46,546 nt of DNA, taken from contig JAPLXV010000020.1 of the NCBI GenBank assembly GCA_026395895.1, forward strand, positions 1 to 46,546, in the 5' to 3' direction. This stretch comes from Candidatus Nomurabacteria bacterium. GTDB lineage: Bacteria; Patescibacteriota; Minisyncoccia; Phycocordibacterales; UBA9973. Position 1 is the stretch's first letter. The number at the start of each line of letters is the position of its first letter. A program made the position numbers and the translations under genes. Positions 39,303 to 46,427 of the stretch are shown piece after piece. The notes under the pieces were generated by a model. That model searched no databases. It saw nothing but the letters and a program-made list of their open reading frames with translations, and had not been told where the DNA came from.

Positions 39303-40520
39303 TTACATCTTAGCTTGGATTCTTTCAAGAGCTACGATGAAAGCGCCACGACGAAGGTCGGTAGAATATTCTTTTGCTTTTTTAAATGTTTTTTGAGCAG
39401 CGTCATTCATCATCGGCAAGAGTTTGTTGAATACTTCTTTTTCACTCCAGTGTTCTCCCTTCAAATTCTGATCCCATTCAAAATAGGAAACTGTTACACC
39501 ACCAGAATTTGCTAAAATATCTGGCACCACAGGGATGCTCTTTTTGAACAAAATTTCATCAGCTTCGGGTGTAATAGGCCCATTGGCAAGCTCTAAAATC
39601 GCCTTAGCGCGCACTTTATCAGCATTAGTATTGGTTAGCTGATTTTCAAATGCGGCAGGGATTAAAAGGTCGCATTCTGTCTCTAGAAGTTCTTCGTTAG
39701 TCAAATTTTTACTTCCTTCAAAATCCGCAAGGGAACCGGTTTTCTTCTTGTGTTCAGTAAGTTTTTCTAGATCAAGACCATTTTCATTATAAACTCCTCC
39801 TTTTGAATCAGAGATAGCTATGATTGTATGTCCATTTTCTATAAAAATTTGAGCTGCGTTTGATCCGACATTTCCAAAACCTTGTACCACCACTTTGCAT
39901 TTATCTGGAAGTCCAATTTGCGTACGCAAAGAATCAAAAACATAAAATCCGCCAAGTCCGGTGGCTGGTCCGCGTCCGGCTGACCCACCTTTGTCTAAAG
40001 GTTTGCCCGTAAAAGTAGCTCCAGTTTCATCGCCAGTAATTTTTGTATATTCGTCTGACATCCAAGCCATTATTTCGGGAGTGGTATTCACATCTGGTGC
40101 TGGTACATCTTTTTTAGGACCTAAAACATCTGAAAGTTTTTGGACCCACCCACGAGAAAGTCTCTCTAATTCTATTTTTGATAATTCTTTTGGGTCAACT
40201 GTAATTCCACCCTTGCCTCCACCCATCGGAATTCCAGCCACGGCACATTTTAATGTCATCCAAAAAGCCAGAGCTTTTACTTCATTTATTTCGGTATCTT
40301 GGTGATATCTAATTCCACCTTTGTAGGGTCCTAAAGTATTATTATATTCAACTCGATATCCTTCAAAGATTTTCATAGAACCGTCATCCATTTTAACTGG
40401 GATTGAAATTATAATATCACGATCAGGTTGTCGTAATCTGGTTATAAATTCATCGCCAAAATCTTTAATTTTGGCAACTTTATCTAATTGGGTCATTCCA
40501 TTTTGAAAAGGGTTTTGCAT
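39303..40520 (-). CDS. gdhA: Glutamate dehydrogenase
   Basis: A 405-residue Glu/Leu/Phe/Val dehydrogenase that interconverts glutamate with 2-oxoglutarate and ammonia. Substrate-site motifs are GYRVEYNNTLGPYKGGIRYH, ALAFWMTLKCAVAGIPMGGGKGGI (catalytic lysine in GGGKGG) and DVPAPDVNTTPEIMAWM. The Rossmann domain has VVQGFGNVGSNAAQIFIENG. Length and sequence are of the short hexameric class. A urea transporter is encoded elsewhere in the window, but no urease. Upstream, a hairpin and an A-rich tract lie in front of the ATG, with no clear SD. Confidence 0.92.
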   Translation of the reverse strand: MQNPFQNGMTQLDKVAKIKDFGDEFITRLRQPDRDIIISIPVKMDDGSMKIFEGYRVEYNNTLGPYKGGIRYHQDTEINEVKALAFWMTLKCAVAGIPMGGGKGGITVDPKELSKIELERLSRGWVQKLSDVLGPKKDVPAPDVNTTPEIMAWMSDEYTKITGDETGATFTGKPLDKGGSAGRGPATGLGGFYVFDSLRTQIGLPDKCKVVVQGFGNVGSNAAQIFIENGHTIIAISDSKGGVYNENGLDLEKLTEHKKKTGSLADFEGSKNLTNEELLETECDLLIPAAFENQLTNTNADKVRAKAILELANGPITPEADEILFKKSIPVVPDILANSGGVTVSYFEWDQNLKGEHWSEKEVFNKLLPMMNDAAQKTFKKAKEYSTDLRRGAFIVALERIQAKM

Positions 40521-40529
40521 ATTTTTTTT

Positions 40530-40562
40530 CTTGTCCCGTAGTGAGCTTTGCTCTACTACTGG
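40530..40562. other. Hairpin between gdhA and the nucleotidyltransferase gene
   Basis: TCCCGTAGTGAGC-TTT-GCTCTACTACTGGGA is an imperfect 12-14 bp stem. On the plus strand it is followed by a T-rich stretch; on the minus strand it precedes the gdhA start. A terminator or leader hairpin are both possible. Confidence 0.5.
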
Positions 40563-40628
40563 GATTGTTTTTTATTAATAATAGGTTTTAGATTATACTA
40601 TTTTTTATATGAATTTGCTATGAATCAT

Positions 40629-41390
40629 TCAAAAAGCAAGTTTTTCTAATATCGCGAGTTCTTCTTTAGTGTTGGGCTGTAGTCCTTCAATCAGGTTTGC
40701 CACTGGCACTGCTTCAATTTTTTTGTTTTGGTCGCGAGCTATTTTTATAAGGTCAGTCAAATAATATTCACCCTGCACATTTTCGTTTTTTATTAAGTTA
40801 ATATTTTTCCAAAGCCAATCTGAATTAAAAGCATAGACTGCCGGATTTAGTTCTTTAATTAATTTTTCTTTTTCTGTAGCATCTTTAAATTCAACTATGC
40901 CCACAACTTCTCCATTACTTCCGCGCATTATTCTACCGAAATGTCTTAAACCAGACCTCCATTCTTCAAAATCTGGCATTAAGACTGTGGCCATAGTTAT
41001 AGTTGATTTTTTTTCATTATGTTTTTTTAACAGACGTTCAATAGTTTCCTTTGAAATAAGTGGTTGATCTGAAGAGAGTACCAATACTATTTTGTGATTG
41101 GGATGAACTTTATTTTTGGCCGATGAGACCGCGTGTCCTGTTCCTAATTGTTTTTCTTGTTCTGCATATAAAAAGCTGTTTCCCAATACTTCTATTATTC
41201 TTTCTTTTTTATGACCCACCACAATTATTGGTTTGATTAGCAAATGCAAAGTGGAAATAGTATCAAGTATGTGTTTAATAAGTGGTTTATTTTTTAACAT
41301 AACAAGTGCTTTAGGTTCGTCGGATTTCATTCGAACTCCTTTTCCAGCAGCCAATATTATTATTTGAGTATCATCTTTCATACGTGTCAC
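40629..41390 (-). CDS. Nucleotidyltransferase, GlmU N-terminal-like
   Basis: A 253-residue sugar-nucleotide pyrophosphorylase domain, which joins a sugar 1-phosphate to UTP or another NTP. The signature loop is IILAAGKGVRMKSDEPKAL (10-28), followed by VGHKKERI, the Q-containing AEQEKQLGTGHAVSSA loop (GTGH is typical of GlmU) and VLSSDQPLISKETI with the metal aspartate. The left-handed beta-helix acetyltransferase half of GlmU is absent, so it is a stand-alone uridylyltransferase. It would supply UDP-GlcNAc-like precursors for the cell wall. Confidence 0.8.
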   Translation of the reverse strand: MTRMKDDTQIIILAAGKGVRMKSDEPKALVMLKNKPLIKHILDTISTLHLLIKPIIVVGHKKERIIEVLGNSFLYAEQEKQLGTGHAVSSAKNKVHPNHKIVLVLSSDQPLISKETIERLLKKHNEKKSTITMATVLMPDFEEWRSGLRHFGRIMRGSNGEVVGIVEFKDATEKEKLIKELNPAVYAFNSDWLWKNINLIKNENVQGEYYLTDLIKIARDQNKKIEAVPVANLIEGLQPNTKEELAILEKLAF

Positions 41391-41426
41391 AAATTATATA
41401 CCAAAACAGAATCATTACTAGTTGAT

Positions 41427-42017
41427 TTATTTTACTTGATGTTTTTCAATTTCTTTTAAAACCTTTGGAATTTTTTTGAAATCTTCAATCAATACTTCGC
41501 GCATTGAACCGTCATATAAAGCTGCCGCTGGGTGATAAAGAGGGAAGAAATATTTGGTTGATATACCAGCAAAAGATTTGATTAATAATTTTCCATGAGC
41601 TTGAGAAATTTGCAGGTCGGGAAAAAAATTATTCATGGCATGACGACCTAGAAAGATTATTACTTTAGGTGAAATAGTTTTTAGTTCTTCTAAAAGCCAT
41701 TCTCGACAAGCGCTTTTTTCTTCAGGTAGGGGATCGCGATTATTGGGTGGGCGGTATTTTACAATATTGGTAATATAAATGTCTTCTCTTTTTAAATTGA
41801 TAATGGAAAGCATTTCGGCTAAAAATTTACCTGCCGACCCAACAAAAGGTCGGCCTTGTTCATCTTCCGAACGTCCTGGCGCTTCGCCGATAAAAACAAT
41901 TTCTGCCTCAGCATTGCCATCCCCAGGCACAGGTTGCTTGGCAGTCTTTTTTAGTCTGCATTCGCACTTCTCAAACCACTTTTTATGAATGTTTTCCAAT
42001 TTTTGTTCTTTAGTCAT
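41427..42017 (-). CDS. Uracil-DNA glycosylase, family 4-like, altered cysteine set
   Basis: A 196-residue glycosylase with family 4/5 motifs: IGEAPGRSEDEQGRPFVGSAGKFL (43-66) and the C-terminal YHPAAALYDGS. It removes uracil from DNA. Family 4 enzymes hold a 4Fe-4S cluster with four cysteines. Here the N-terminal pair is CEC (C18, C20) with one residue between, C106 fits the third, and the residue in KYRPPNN (Y90) replaces the usual cysteine of KCRPP. The cluster may be missing or different. It is the first gene of the minus-strand run after the IS element. Confidence 0.75.
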   Translation of the reverse strand: MTKEQKLENIHKKWFEKCECRLKKTAKQPVPGDGNAEAEIVFIGEAPGRSEDEQGRPFVGSAGKFLAEMLSIINLKREDIYITNIVKYRPPNNRDPLPEEKSACREWLLEELKTISPKVIIFLGRHAMNNFFPDLQISQAHGKLLIKSFAGISTKYFFPLYHPAAALYDGSMREVLIEDFKKIPKVLKEIEKHQVK

Positions 42018-42075
42018 ATGCAGTCTTTATTGTATAAAATTTAAGCCTGTTTTAACAGGACAAAAATAGCGTATT

Positions 42076-42960
42076 CTAATCAGAAGCTTGGACGGAATTA
42101 ATTAATAATTGATTAGGCGTTTTTAAATTTAAACTAAGGTGCAGTCGTTCTTGATTGTAGTATTGCAGATATTTTTTAAGTTCGCAATTAATCTTTGAAA
42201 CATCATTGGGTAATTTATCTAAACATTCTTCCTGGATGGTTCGGTTTACTCTTTCAATATGAGCATTATCATTCGGTTTGCCGATTCTGGTATATCTATG
42301 ATCTTTTTGTATTCTGGAAGTGAACCATTTAGAAAATTCTGGTCCATGGTCAGACTGCAACATTTGAAAACGGAACACTGCATTTTTTTGCGCTTCATTT
42401 ACAAATCTGATTGTTTGTCTTCCATTCATTTTTCCATAGGCTTTGGCATAGACCCACCTAGAATACACATCAATCAAAACAAAAACATACAATCTTTTCT
42501 TTTCATTAATCATCCGGTGAATAGTATCAATTTGCACCAAATCGCCTGATTTAAGAGGATATGGACGATCTACAGGTGGATGATATCGTTTCCACTTACT
42601 TCTTTTCTTTAAAAGCCCACACCTGTCTAAAGTTCTTTTAACTGAAGACAATGAAGTTTTAATTCCTTGATTAATTAATTCTTGATGGACTACCTCCGCA
42701 CACCTTTTGTTCTTAATTCTTTGTTGAAATATTTTCCAGACTAAATCATTGCTTAATTGTTTGGGATGATGTTTGGGTTTTGAAGAAAGTGTAGGGATTG
42801 GACCATATCCCAAAATTTTTGCTTTCTTTACCCATTTACATATCGTACTGGAACCGACTCCGTATCTTCGACCAACTTCTTCCTTACTAAAGCCCCTCCT
42901 TACCATATCCGCAGCATCTCTACGAACTTTTGGCATATGTGGATTCTTTGTGTATGACAT
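42076..42960 (-). CDS. IS481-family transposase
   Basis: A 294-residue DDE transposase. An N-terminal helix-turn-helix (RRGFSKEEVGRRYGVGSSTICKWVKKA, 21-47) precedes an rve catalytic core with D145 (QIDTIH), D204 (QSDHGPEF) and E236 (NAHIERVNR). The frame is complete and the catalytic triad intact, so it may be active. Its last residues and the stop codon lie outside the left inverted repeat (42085-42095), so the element borrows its stop from the flanking DNA or the boundary is slightly wider. Upstream genes are unaffected. Confidence 0.88.
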   Translation of the reverse strand: MSYTKNPHMPKVRRDAADMVRRGFSKEEVGRRYGVGSSTICKWVKKAKILGYGPIPTLSSKPKHHPKQLSNDLVWKIFQQRIKNKRCAEVVHQELINQGIKTSLSSVKRTLDRCGLLKKRSKWKRYHPPVDRPYPLKSGDLVQIDTIHRMINEKKRLYVFVLIDVYSRWVYAKAYGKMNGRQTIRFVNEAQKNAVFRFQMLQSDHGPEFSKWFTSRIQKDHRYTRIGKPNDNAHIERVNRTIQEECLDKLPNDVSKINCELKKYLQYYNQERLHLSLNLKTPNQLLINSVQASD

Positions 42961-42993
42961 ATATCTATTTTACTACCTCAATCCGTCCAAGCT
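42085..42993 (-). mobile_element. IS481-like insertion sequence
   Basis: Bounded by inverted AGCTTGGACGG (42085-42095) and its complement (42983-42993), extending imperfectly to about 15 bases. It contains the transposase. No target-site duplication is evident. Confidence 0.75.
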
Positions 42994-43106
42994 ATTGAAC
43001 CATTACGGAATAGTTGCTTTTTGATAAAATTGTTGTATAATCTAATTGGGTAAAAATTAAATAAAGAAGTCCTTTCAACTAGCAGTTAATTTTTGTGGAG
43101 GGTTGT

Positions 43107-43334
43107 ATGTGTATTCTGGGAATAGAATTTTCGCAGTTTCAAATTTTTCTAGTTTCTGTTTTTTTATTGTCCCTCGTCTTTTCAGTAGTAGGTTGGAGTA
43201 TTTTAGAAAAAGACCCATATGGTTCCTTTGTCTGTAGAAATCATTCAACGGAGAAACCGTTGGGGGAAAAAATTGCCAAAATCTCTACAGCCATGATTTT
43301 TGTCTCTGGTTTTGTGCTGTTTTTGTCTTTCTAA
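43107..43334 (+). CDS. Small two-pass membrane protein 1
   Basis: A 75-residue protein starting MCILGIEFSQ, with two hydrophobic segments (about 11-31 and 56-74) and a polar middle containing VCRNHSTEKPLGEKIAK. I place the start at the ATG at 43107, four bases after a strong GGAGGG SD; that kind of site is rare elsewhere in the window. No family is recognised. The next gene, 38 bases downstream, has the same size and layout, so the two may be diverged copies or partners. They lie between an IS element and the right-hand island, suggesting acquired DNA. Confidence 0.6.
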   Translation: MCILGIEFSQFQIFLVSVFLLSLVFSVVGWSILEKDPYGSFVCRNHSTEKPLGEKIAKISTAMIFVSGFVLFLSF

Positions 43335-43372
43335 AATAAAAAAGGTTTTTTGAAAACAAAGTTGGAGTGAGT

Positions 43373-43597
43373 ATGAACCTATATCAAACAATTTTACTCA
43401 CTATTGCTGTTCCCATTTGGATTTTGACAATAGTGAGTCAGGTTTGTCTTTCAAGAGAGAAGAACGATTTTGAAAAAGAAAATCCTTCAATTTCTTGGAG
43501 AACAACGAAAGGAGAGAAATTATTGAAATTGCTGAAAATTGCTTCCGTAATTTTGTTTTTTGTTACTTTCCTTTCTTTTCTAGAGATTATAGAATGA
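43373..43597 (+). CDS. Small two-pass membrane protein 2
   Basis: A 74-residue protein starting MNLYQTILLT, with hydrophobic segments near 5-24 and 51-71 and a charged middle (SREKNDFEKENPSISW). It follows a TTGGAG SD six bases before the ATG at 43373. Size, topology and the GEK-like motif before the second helix resemble the preceding protein, but sequence identity is low. A strong terminator follows at once. Function unknown. Confidence 0.6.
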   Translation: MNLYQTILLTIAVPIWILTIVSQVCLSREKNDFEKENPSISWRTTKGEKLLKLLKIASVILFFVTFLSFLEIIE

Positions 43598-43639
43598 TTC
43601 CCCTTTTCTTGTTAACTCAAGACAGGGGAATTCTTTTTT
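43597..43639 (+). terminator. Intrinsic terminator after the small membrane genes
   Basis: ATTCCCCT pairs with AGGGGAAT, with an inner TCTTG/CAAGA step, followed by a run of seven T. Confidence 0.85.
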
Positions 43640-43700
43640 TGACAAAAACAAGGCGGTGTTTTTTGATTGATGTTCGAACTTTTTTTGACGAAAATCCGAA

Positions 43701-43819
43701 TTCCGAATTTTAAAATCCAATCGCTCGGGCGGGCAAAAAGGAAGGGGGTTGGGGGGAAGGAATTTTTGCCCGCCCTCGCTTTCCAATTCCAATTTTTTTT
43801 CGCCGCCGCCGAATTTCGT
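43701..43819. repeat. 119-bp terminal inverted repeat of island, left copy
   Basis: Identical to the reverse complement of 46428-46546. Contains GGGCGGGCAAAAA and its perfect complement (13-bp stem) around a G-rich loop with tracts GG, GGGGG, GGGGGG, GG, and a CGCCGCCGCCG end. Different in composition from the AT-rich surroundings. Confidence 0.95.
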
Positions 43820-43857
43820 GCCGGTGAAACTGGCGCGCCGCCTAAAATTTAAGTTTT

Positions 43858-43877
43858 TCTTTGGCGGTAAATTCTTT
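43858..43877. repeat. 20-bp direct repeat, copy 1
   Basis: TCTTTGGCGGTAAATTCTTT, abutting the stop codon of the HEAT-like gene. Confidence 0.9.
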
Positions 43878-44428
43878 TACTTTTTAAGCTTGCCTAACAA
43901 TTCCTGTGCTTTTTTCTTGGTTGCATTTCTGGTGTTCCCCGTCTGTTTTTCAAGAAAATTCGATACTTCCTTTTTGTTTTTAATTTGATCCTTAAACTTT
44001 CCTAAAGCTAGTATCGCTTTTCCCAAAGCAACATTTCTGCATTCGGCCGTCTCGTAATTGTAGTTTTCAACTTTCAGTAATTCGCTGATGATTCTATTCT
44101 GATATTCAGGCTTGTGTGTAGCAATCTCCGATAGGCACAGAATTGTATTATTGGCGGTAATCATTTTGCCGCCGTTCAAAAATTTAATAAGCCGAGGTAG
44201 TAATTTATCAACTGTTTTCTTTTTATCAACGCGGGATAAATACCCAATTACTCGAATTGCCGTCCATTTAATTATTTGATTTTCACTGTCCAAGAGTTTT
44301 ACGAAAAAATCAAAGTTTTGATAAAGTCCAACAGGGTATTTTTTAGAAATGGCAATCGCTTTCTTGGCACTTCCATATTTTACCTTGGGGTCGTCAGATA
44401 AAAGATTGTTTAAATTTATTTTACACAT
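43877..44428 (-). CDS. HEAT-repeat-like helical protein
   Basis: A 183-residue all-helical protein with repeated helix pairs typical of HEAT or armadillo-like folds: DPKVKYGSAKKAIAISKKYPV, NQIIKWTAIRVIGYLSRVD, GKMITANNTILCLSEIATH and CRNVALGKAILALGKF. The final helix is lysine-rich and starts with LEKQTGNTRNATKKKA. Such proteins bind other proteins; the partner is unknown. It is the last gene of the island and carries the 20-bp direct repeat immediately after its stop and another just before its start. Confidence 0.65.
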   Translation of the reverse strand: MCKINLNNLLSDDPKVKYGSAKKAIAISKKYPVGLYQNFDFFVKLLDSENQIIKWTAIRVIGYLSRVDKKKTVDKLLPRLIKFLNGGKMITANNTILCLSEIATHKPEYQNRIISELLKVENYNYETAECRNVALGKAILALGKFKDQIKNKKEVSNFLEKQTGNTRNATKKKAQELLGKLKK

Positions 44429-44436
44429 AGTTTTTT

Positions 44437-44456
44437 TCTTTGGCGGTAAATTCTTT
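44437..44456. repeat. 20-bp direct repeat, copy 2
   Basis: Identical to copy 1. It occupies the gap between the stop of the secreted-protein gene and the start of the HEAT-like gene. Confidence 0.9.
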
Positions 44457-44464
44457 TTTAATAG

Positions 44465-45307
44465 CTACTTTTTTAGCCCGTTAAGCACAGTTGTCTCTAT
44501 ATTTTTATTGATATTTTTACTATTAAAATCAGCTATTCTATTCTGAGCATTTAAAGGAAAAATCGTTTTAATGTCTTTTGAATACAGCGAACCATCTCTC
44601 GGTACTTCATAAGAAAATTTACTTATATCATAAAATGACAATTGGTTTGGATAGTCTATTTTAGTTGGTACCGATAATCCGCTCAATTCCTTCAGTTTTC
44701 CATTTTGCATAATAAACTCTCCACAGCGAACCCAAACATACAACGGGAACAGGCCATTTTCTGTTGGATTTAAATTTTCAATAACGCAAAAATTGCGGCT
44801 GTCATTTGTTGTTTTCCAACTAAAATATTTTTGCGTTAAAAGATAATCCGTAATAGCTTTTTCCACTTGATCATTACCAAAACTGGATGGAGTTGGTTTT
44901 TCTGTTTGATCATCATTTGGCAACGTAGCTTTACATGTTTTTGGAGAAATATTAAGAGTGGTGTCATTGATACTTGGATCGAATTTATCAATTTCTACAA
45001 CACCCTCATTGCTATTAACAAAAAAACATTTTGCGCCAATTATTGGTTTTCCTGATCCCTCTTGGATAAACGCCACATACCATCCGTCATTTGCTTTTTC
45101 TGTTTTAATGGATTTGGGAGGCAAATTGTCACTCGGATACCCTCTCAATTCGGGAAATTGATCTTTTATCGTTTTAATTGCTTTGAATTCGCTCATTGAC
45201 CATGGTGTGGTAATTCTAGACCCGTTGAGATACAAATAAATAACACCAACGCAAGATAAGATAATAAGAATTGAGATTGCGACAGGAATTTGTGTTTTAT
45301 TTTTCAT
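44465..45307 (-). CDS. Membrane-anchored extracytoplasmic protein, unknown
   Basis: A 280-residue protein from the ATG at 45307 (MKNKTQIPV), preceded by GAAAGATT. One N-terminal transmembrane helix (about 6-25) is followed by a soluble domain with three cysteines and many aromatic residues (GWYVAFIQEGSGKPIIGAKC, YVWVRCGEFIM). No family is recognised. The domain could be surface-exposed. The start lies 7 bases after the stop of the upstream small membrane gene, consistent with an operon. Confidence 0.55.
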   Translation of the reverse strand: MKNKTQIPVAISILIILSCVGVIYLYLNGSRITTPWSMSEFKAIKTIKDQFPELRGYPSDNLPPKSIKTEKANDGWYVAFIQEGSGKPIIGAKCFFVNSNEGVVEIDKFDPSINDTTLNISPKTCKATLPNDDQTEKPTPSSFGNDQVEKAITDYLLTQKYFSWKTTNDSRNFCVIENLNPTENGLFPLYVWVRCGEFIMQNGKLKELSGLSVPTKIDYPNQLSFYDISKFSYEVPRDGSLYSKDIKTIFPLNAQNRIADFNSKNINKNIETTVLNGLKK

Positions 45308-45314
45308 AATCTTT

Positions 45315-45629
45315 CTATAATACCGCTTTAACAATAAACCCAATAATGACACTTCCGACTATGCCAATTCCAATAATCGGCGCGTAAGCTCTGGTAATAA
45401 TGGCTGAAGGCACGCTCAAACCGACTCCCAATAATAAACCTGTCAAAGCCGGATGTAATCCTAAATTAACATTCGGAATTAGAAAACCGATCATAAATCT
45501 TTCTATAAAAGCGGCGCTCATTGCCTCATTTCTTTTACGATTGTTCTCGTATTTCAGCGGAATCATAATCAGCACATCAATTATCCCGAAAGCCAAACCG
45601 CAAATTGTTCCTAAAATTATCTTATTCAT
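45315..45629 (-). CDS. Small membrane protein with glycine-rich helices
   Basis: A 104-residue protein with about three hydrophobic segments (2-24, 58-80 and 81-103) rich in glycine (LLLGVGLSVPSAI, GIGIVGSVIIGF) separated by a charged loop, KYENNRKRNEAMSAA. No specific family is recognised. It is encoded 9 bases before the next minus-strand gene's 3' end region, between the direct repeat at 45652 and the anchored protein. Confidence 0.55.
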   Translation of the reverse strand: MNKIILGTICGLAFGIIDVLIMIPLKYENNRKRNEAMSAAFIERFMIGFLIPNVNLGLHPALTGLLLGVGLSVPSAIITRAYAPIIGIGIVGSVIIGFIVKAVL

Positions 45630-45638
45630 ATTATTATT

Positions 45639-46106
45639 TTATCTATTTTCCTCTTTGGCGGTAAATTCTTTTTCTTTGCAGATCAAAGAAATAACCGTTC
45701 CATATACTAACCACTCAAAGAGCGACTGAAGGGTAAAATATACCAACGCACCAGTGGCGATATTCATCATTAGATACATTGTAACGAGCGCCGGAATCGG
45801 TCCAACAATCCAAACGATAATCCCAAAACTTAATCCCTTTTGAATTCCTTTTCCGGGCAGTCCCTTTTCAATAAGAGCGAAAACAAAAGCGAAAATAACT
45901 GCGAGGACGATGTTCAAAAGAAAAAGAATAATCCACCATTGGGCTGACATATTGAATCCTTGAGCTGGTGTCCATTTCCAAATACTTGTTGGCTCAAGTT
46001 GAAAAACTTTTCCAAAAAGGAAGTAGCTTTCACCGCCGATAAGAAAACTTATAAAGAAAATTGCGAGACCAGCAAGAAGAATTCTTTTATAATTTAAGTT
46101 TTTCAT
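45639..46106 (-). CDS. Four-helix membrane protein coupled to XRE regulator
   Basis: A 155-residue protein with four transmembrane segments (about 9-29, 54-80, 91-111 and 115-140). The first loop holds FQLEPTSIWKWTPAQG. The C-terminal tail ICKEKEFTAKEENR is encoded partly by the 20-bp direct repeat. Its ATG overlaps the stop of the upstream HTH gene as ATGA, the tight coupling seen when a regulator controls or is controlled by a membrane partner. No family is confidently recognised. Confidence 0.6.
   Translation of the reverse strand: MKNLNYKRILLAGLAIFFISFLIGGESYFLFGKVFQLEPTSIWKWTPAQGFNMSAQWWIILFLLNIVLAVIFAFVFALIEKGLPGKGIQKGLSFGIIVWIVGPIPALVTMYLMMNIATGALVYFTLQSLFEWLVYGTVISLICKEKEFTAKEENR
45652..45671. 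repeat. 20-bp direct repeat, copy 3
   Basis: Same 20 bases as copies 1 and 2; here they form the last coding residues (KEFTAKE) of the four-helix membrane protein. Confidence 0.9.
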
Positions 46107-46309
46107 TTTATTAAATCCTCTATTGAAACGCCAAGAGCTTTGGCAATTTTTGCCATAGTTTGAACGCTCGGCTTATTAACAGCACCGCTTTCGACTTTGG
46201 TAAGCGTTGTATATTTAATATCTGCTTTCCTCGCCAAATCATCTTGTGTTAAGCCAAGTTTAGCCCGTGCCTTCTTTATATTTTCGCTGATTGTTTTTCC
46301 ACTTGTCAT
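46103..46309 (-). CDS. XRE-family helix-turn-helix regulator
   Basis: A 68-residue DNA-binding protein of the Cro/CI (HTH_3) type: KKARAKLGLTQDDLARKADI, then the recognition helix YTTLTKVESGAVNKPSV and the closing helix MAKIAKALGVSIEDLIK. It has no other domain. A near-perfect inverted repeat of 19 bases lies 12 bases upstream of its start, over the presumed promoter, so autoregulation is likely. It is the first gene of the island operon. Confidence 0.88.
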   Translation of the reverse strand: MTSGKTISENIKKARAKLGLTQDDLARKADIKYTTLTKVESGAVNKPSVQTMAKIAKALGVSIEDLIK

Positions 46310-46320
46310 AATAGTAAAGT

Positions 46321-46373
46321 TTTGGTAGTATTGTAGTAAGTATGATTATTACCCTTATTACTATACTACCAAA
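46321..46373. promoter_or_regulatory. Operator-like inverted repeat upstream of XRE gene
   Basis: TTTGGTAGTATTGTAGTAA (46321-46339) and its near-complement (46355-46373) match at 17 of 19 positions; a -10-like TACAAT lies within the arm nearest the gene. Confidence 0.65.
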
Positions 46374-46427
46374 TAAAATGAAAACAATCAAACAAATTTC
46401 TTGGCGGCGCATTTCGCAAAGCGAAAT

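Noticed and set aside
43720-43988. Proline/phenylalanine-rich small proteins across the 119-bp repeat
   Set aside because: These frames only read through the repeat, appear mirrored at the other end, and lack start signals; they are by-products of the repeat sequence.
43858-45671. Classical integron attC sites
   Set aside because: The repeats lack GTTRRRY/RYYYAAC cores and a paired-arm structure; only the cassette-like position is similar.
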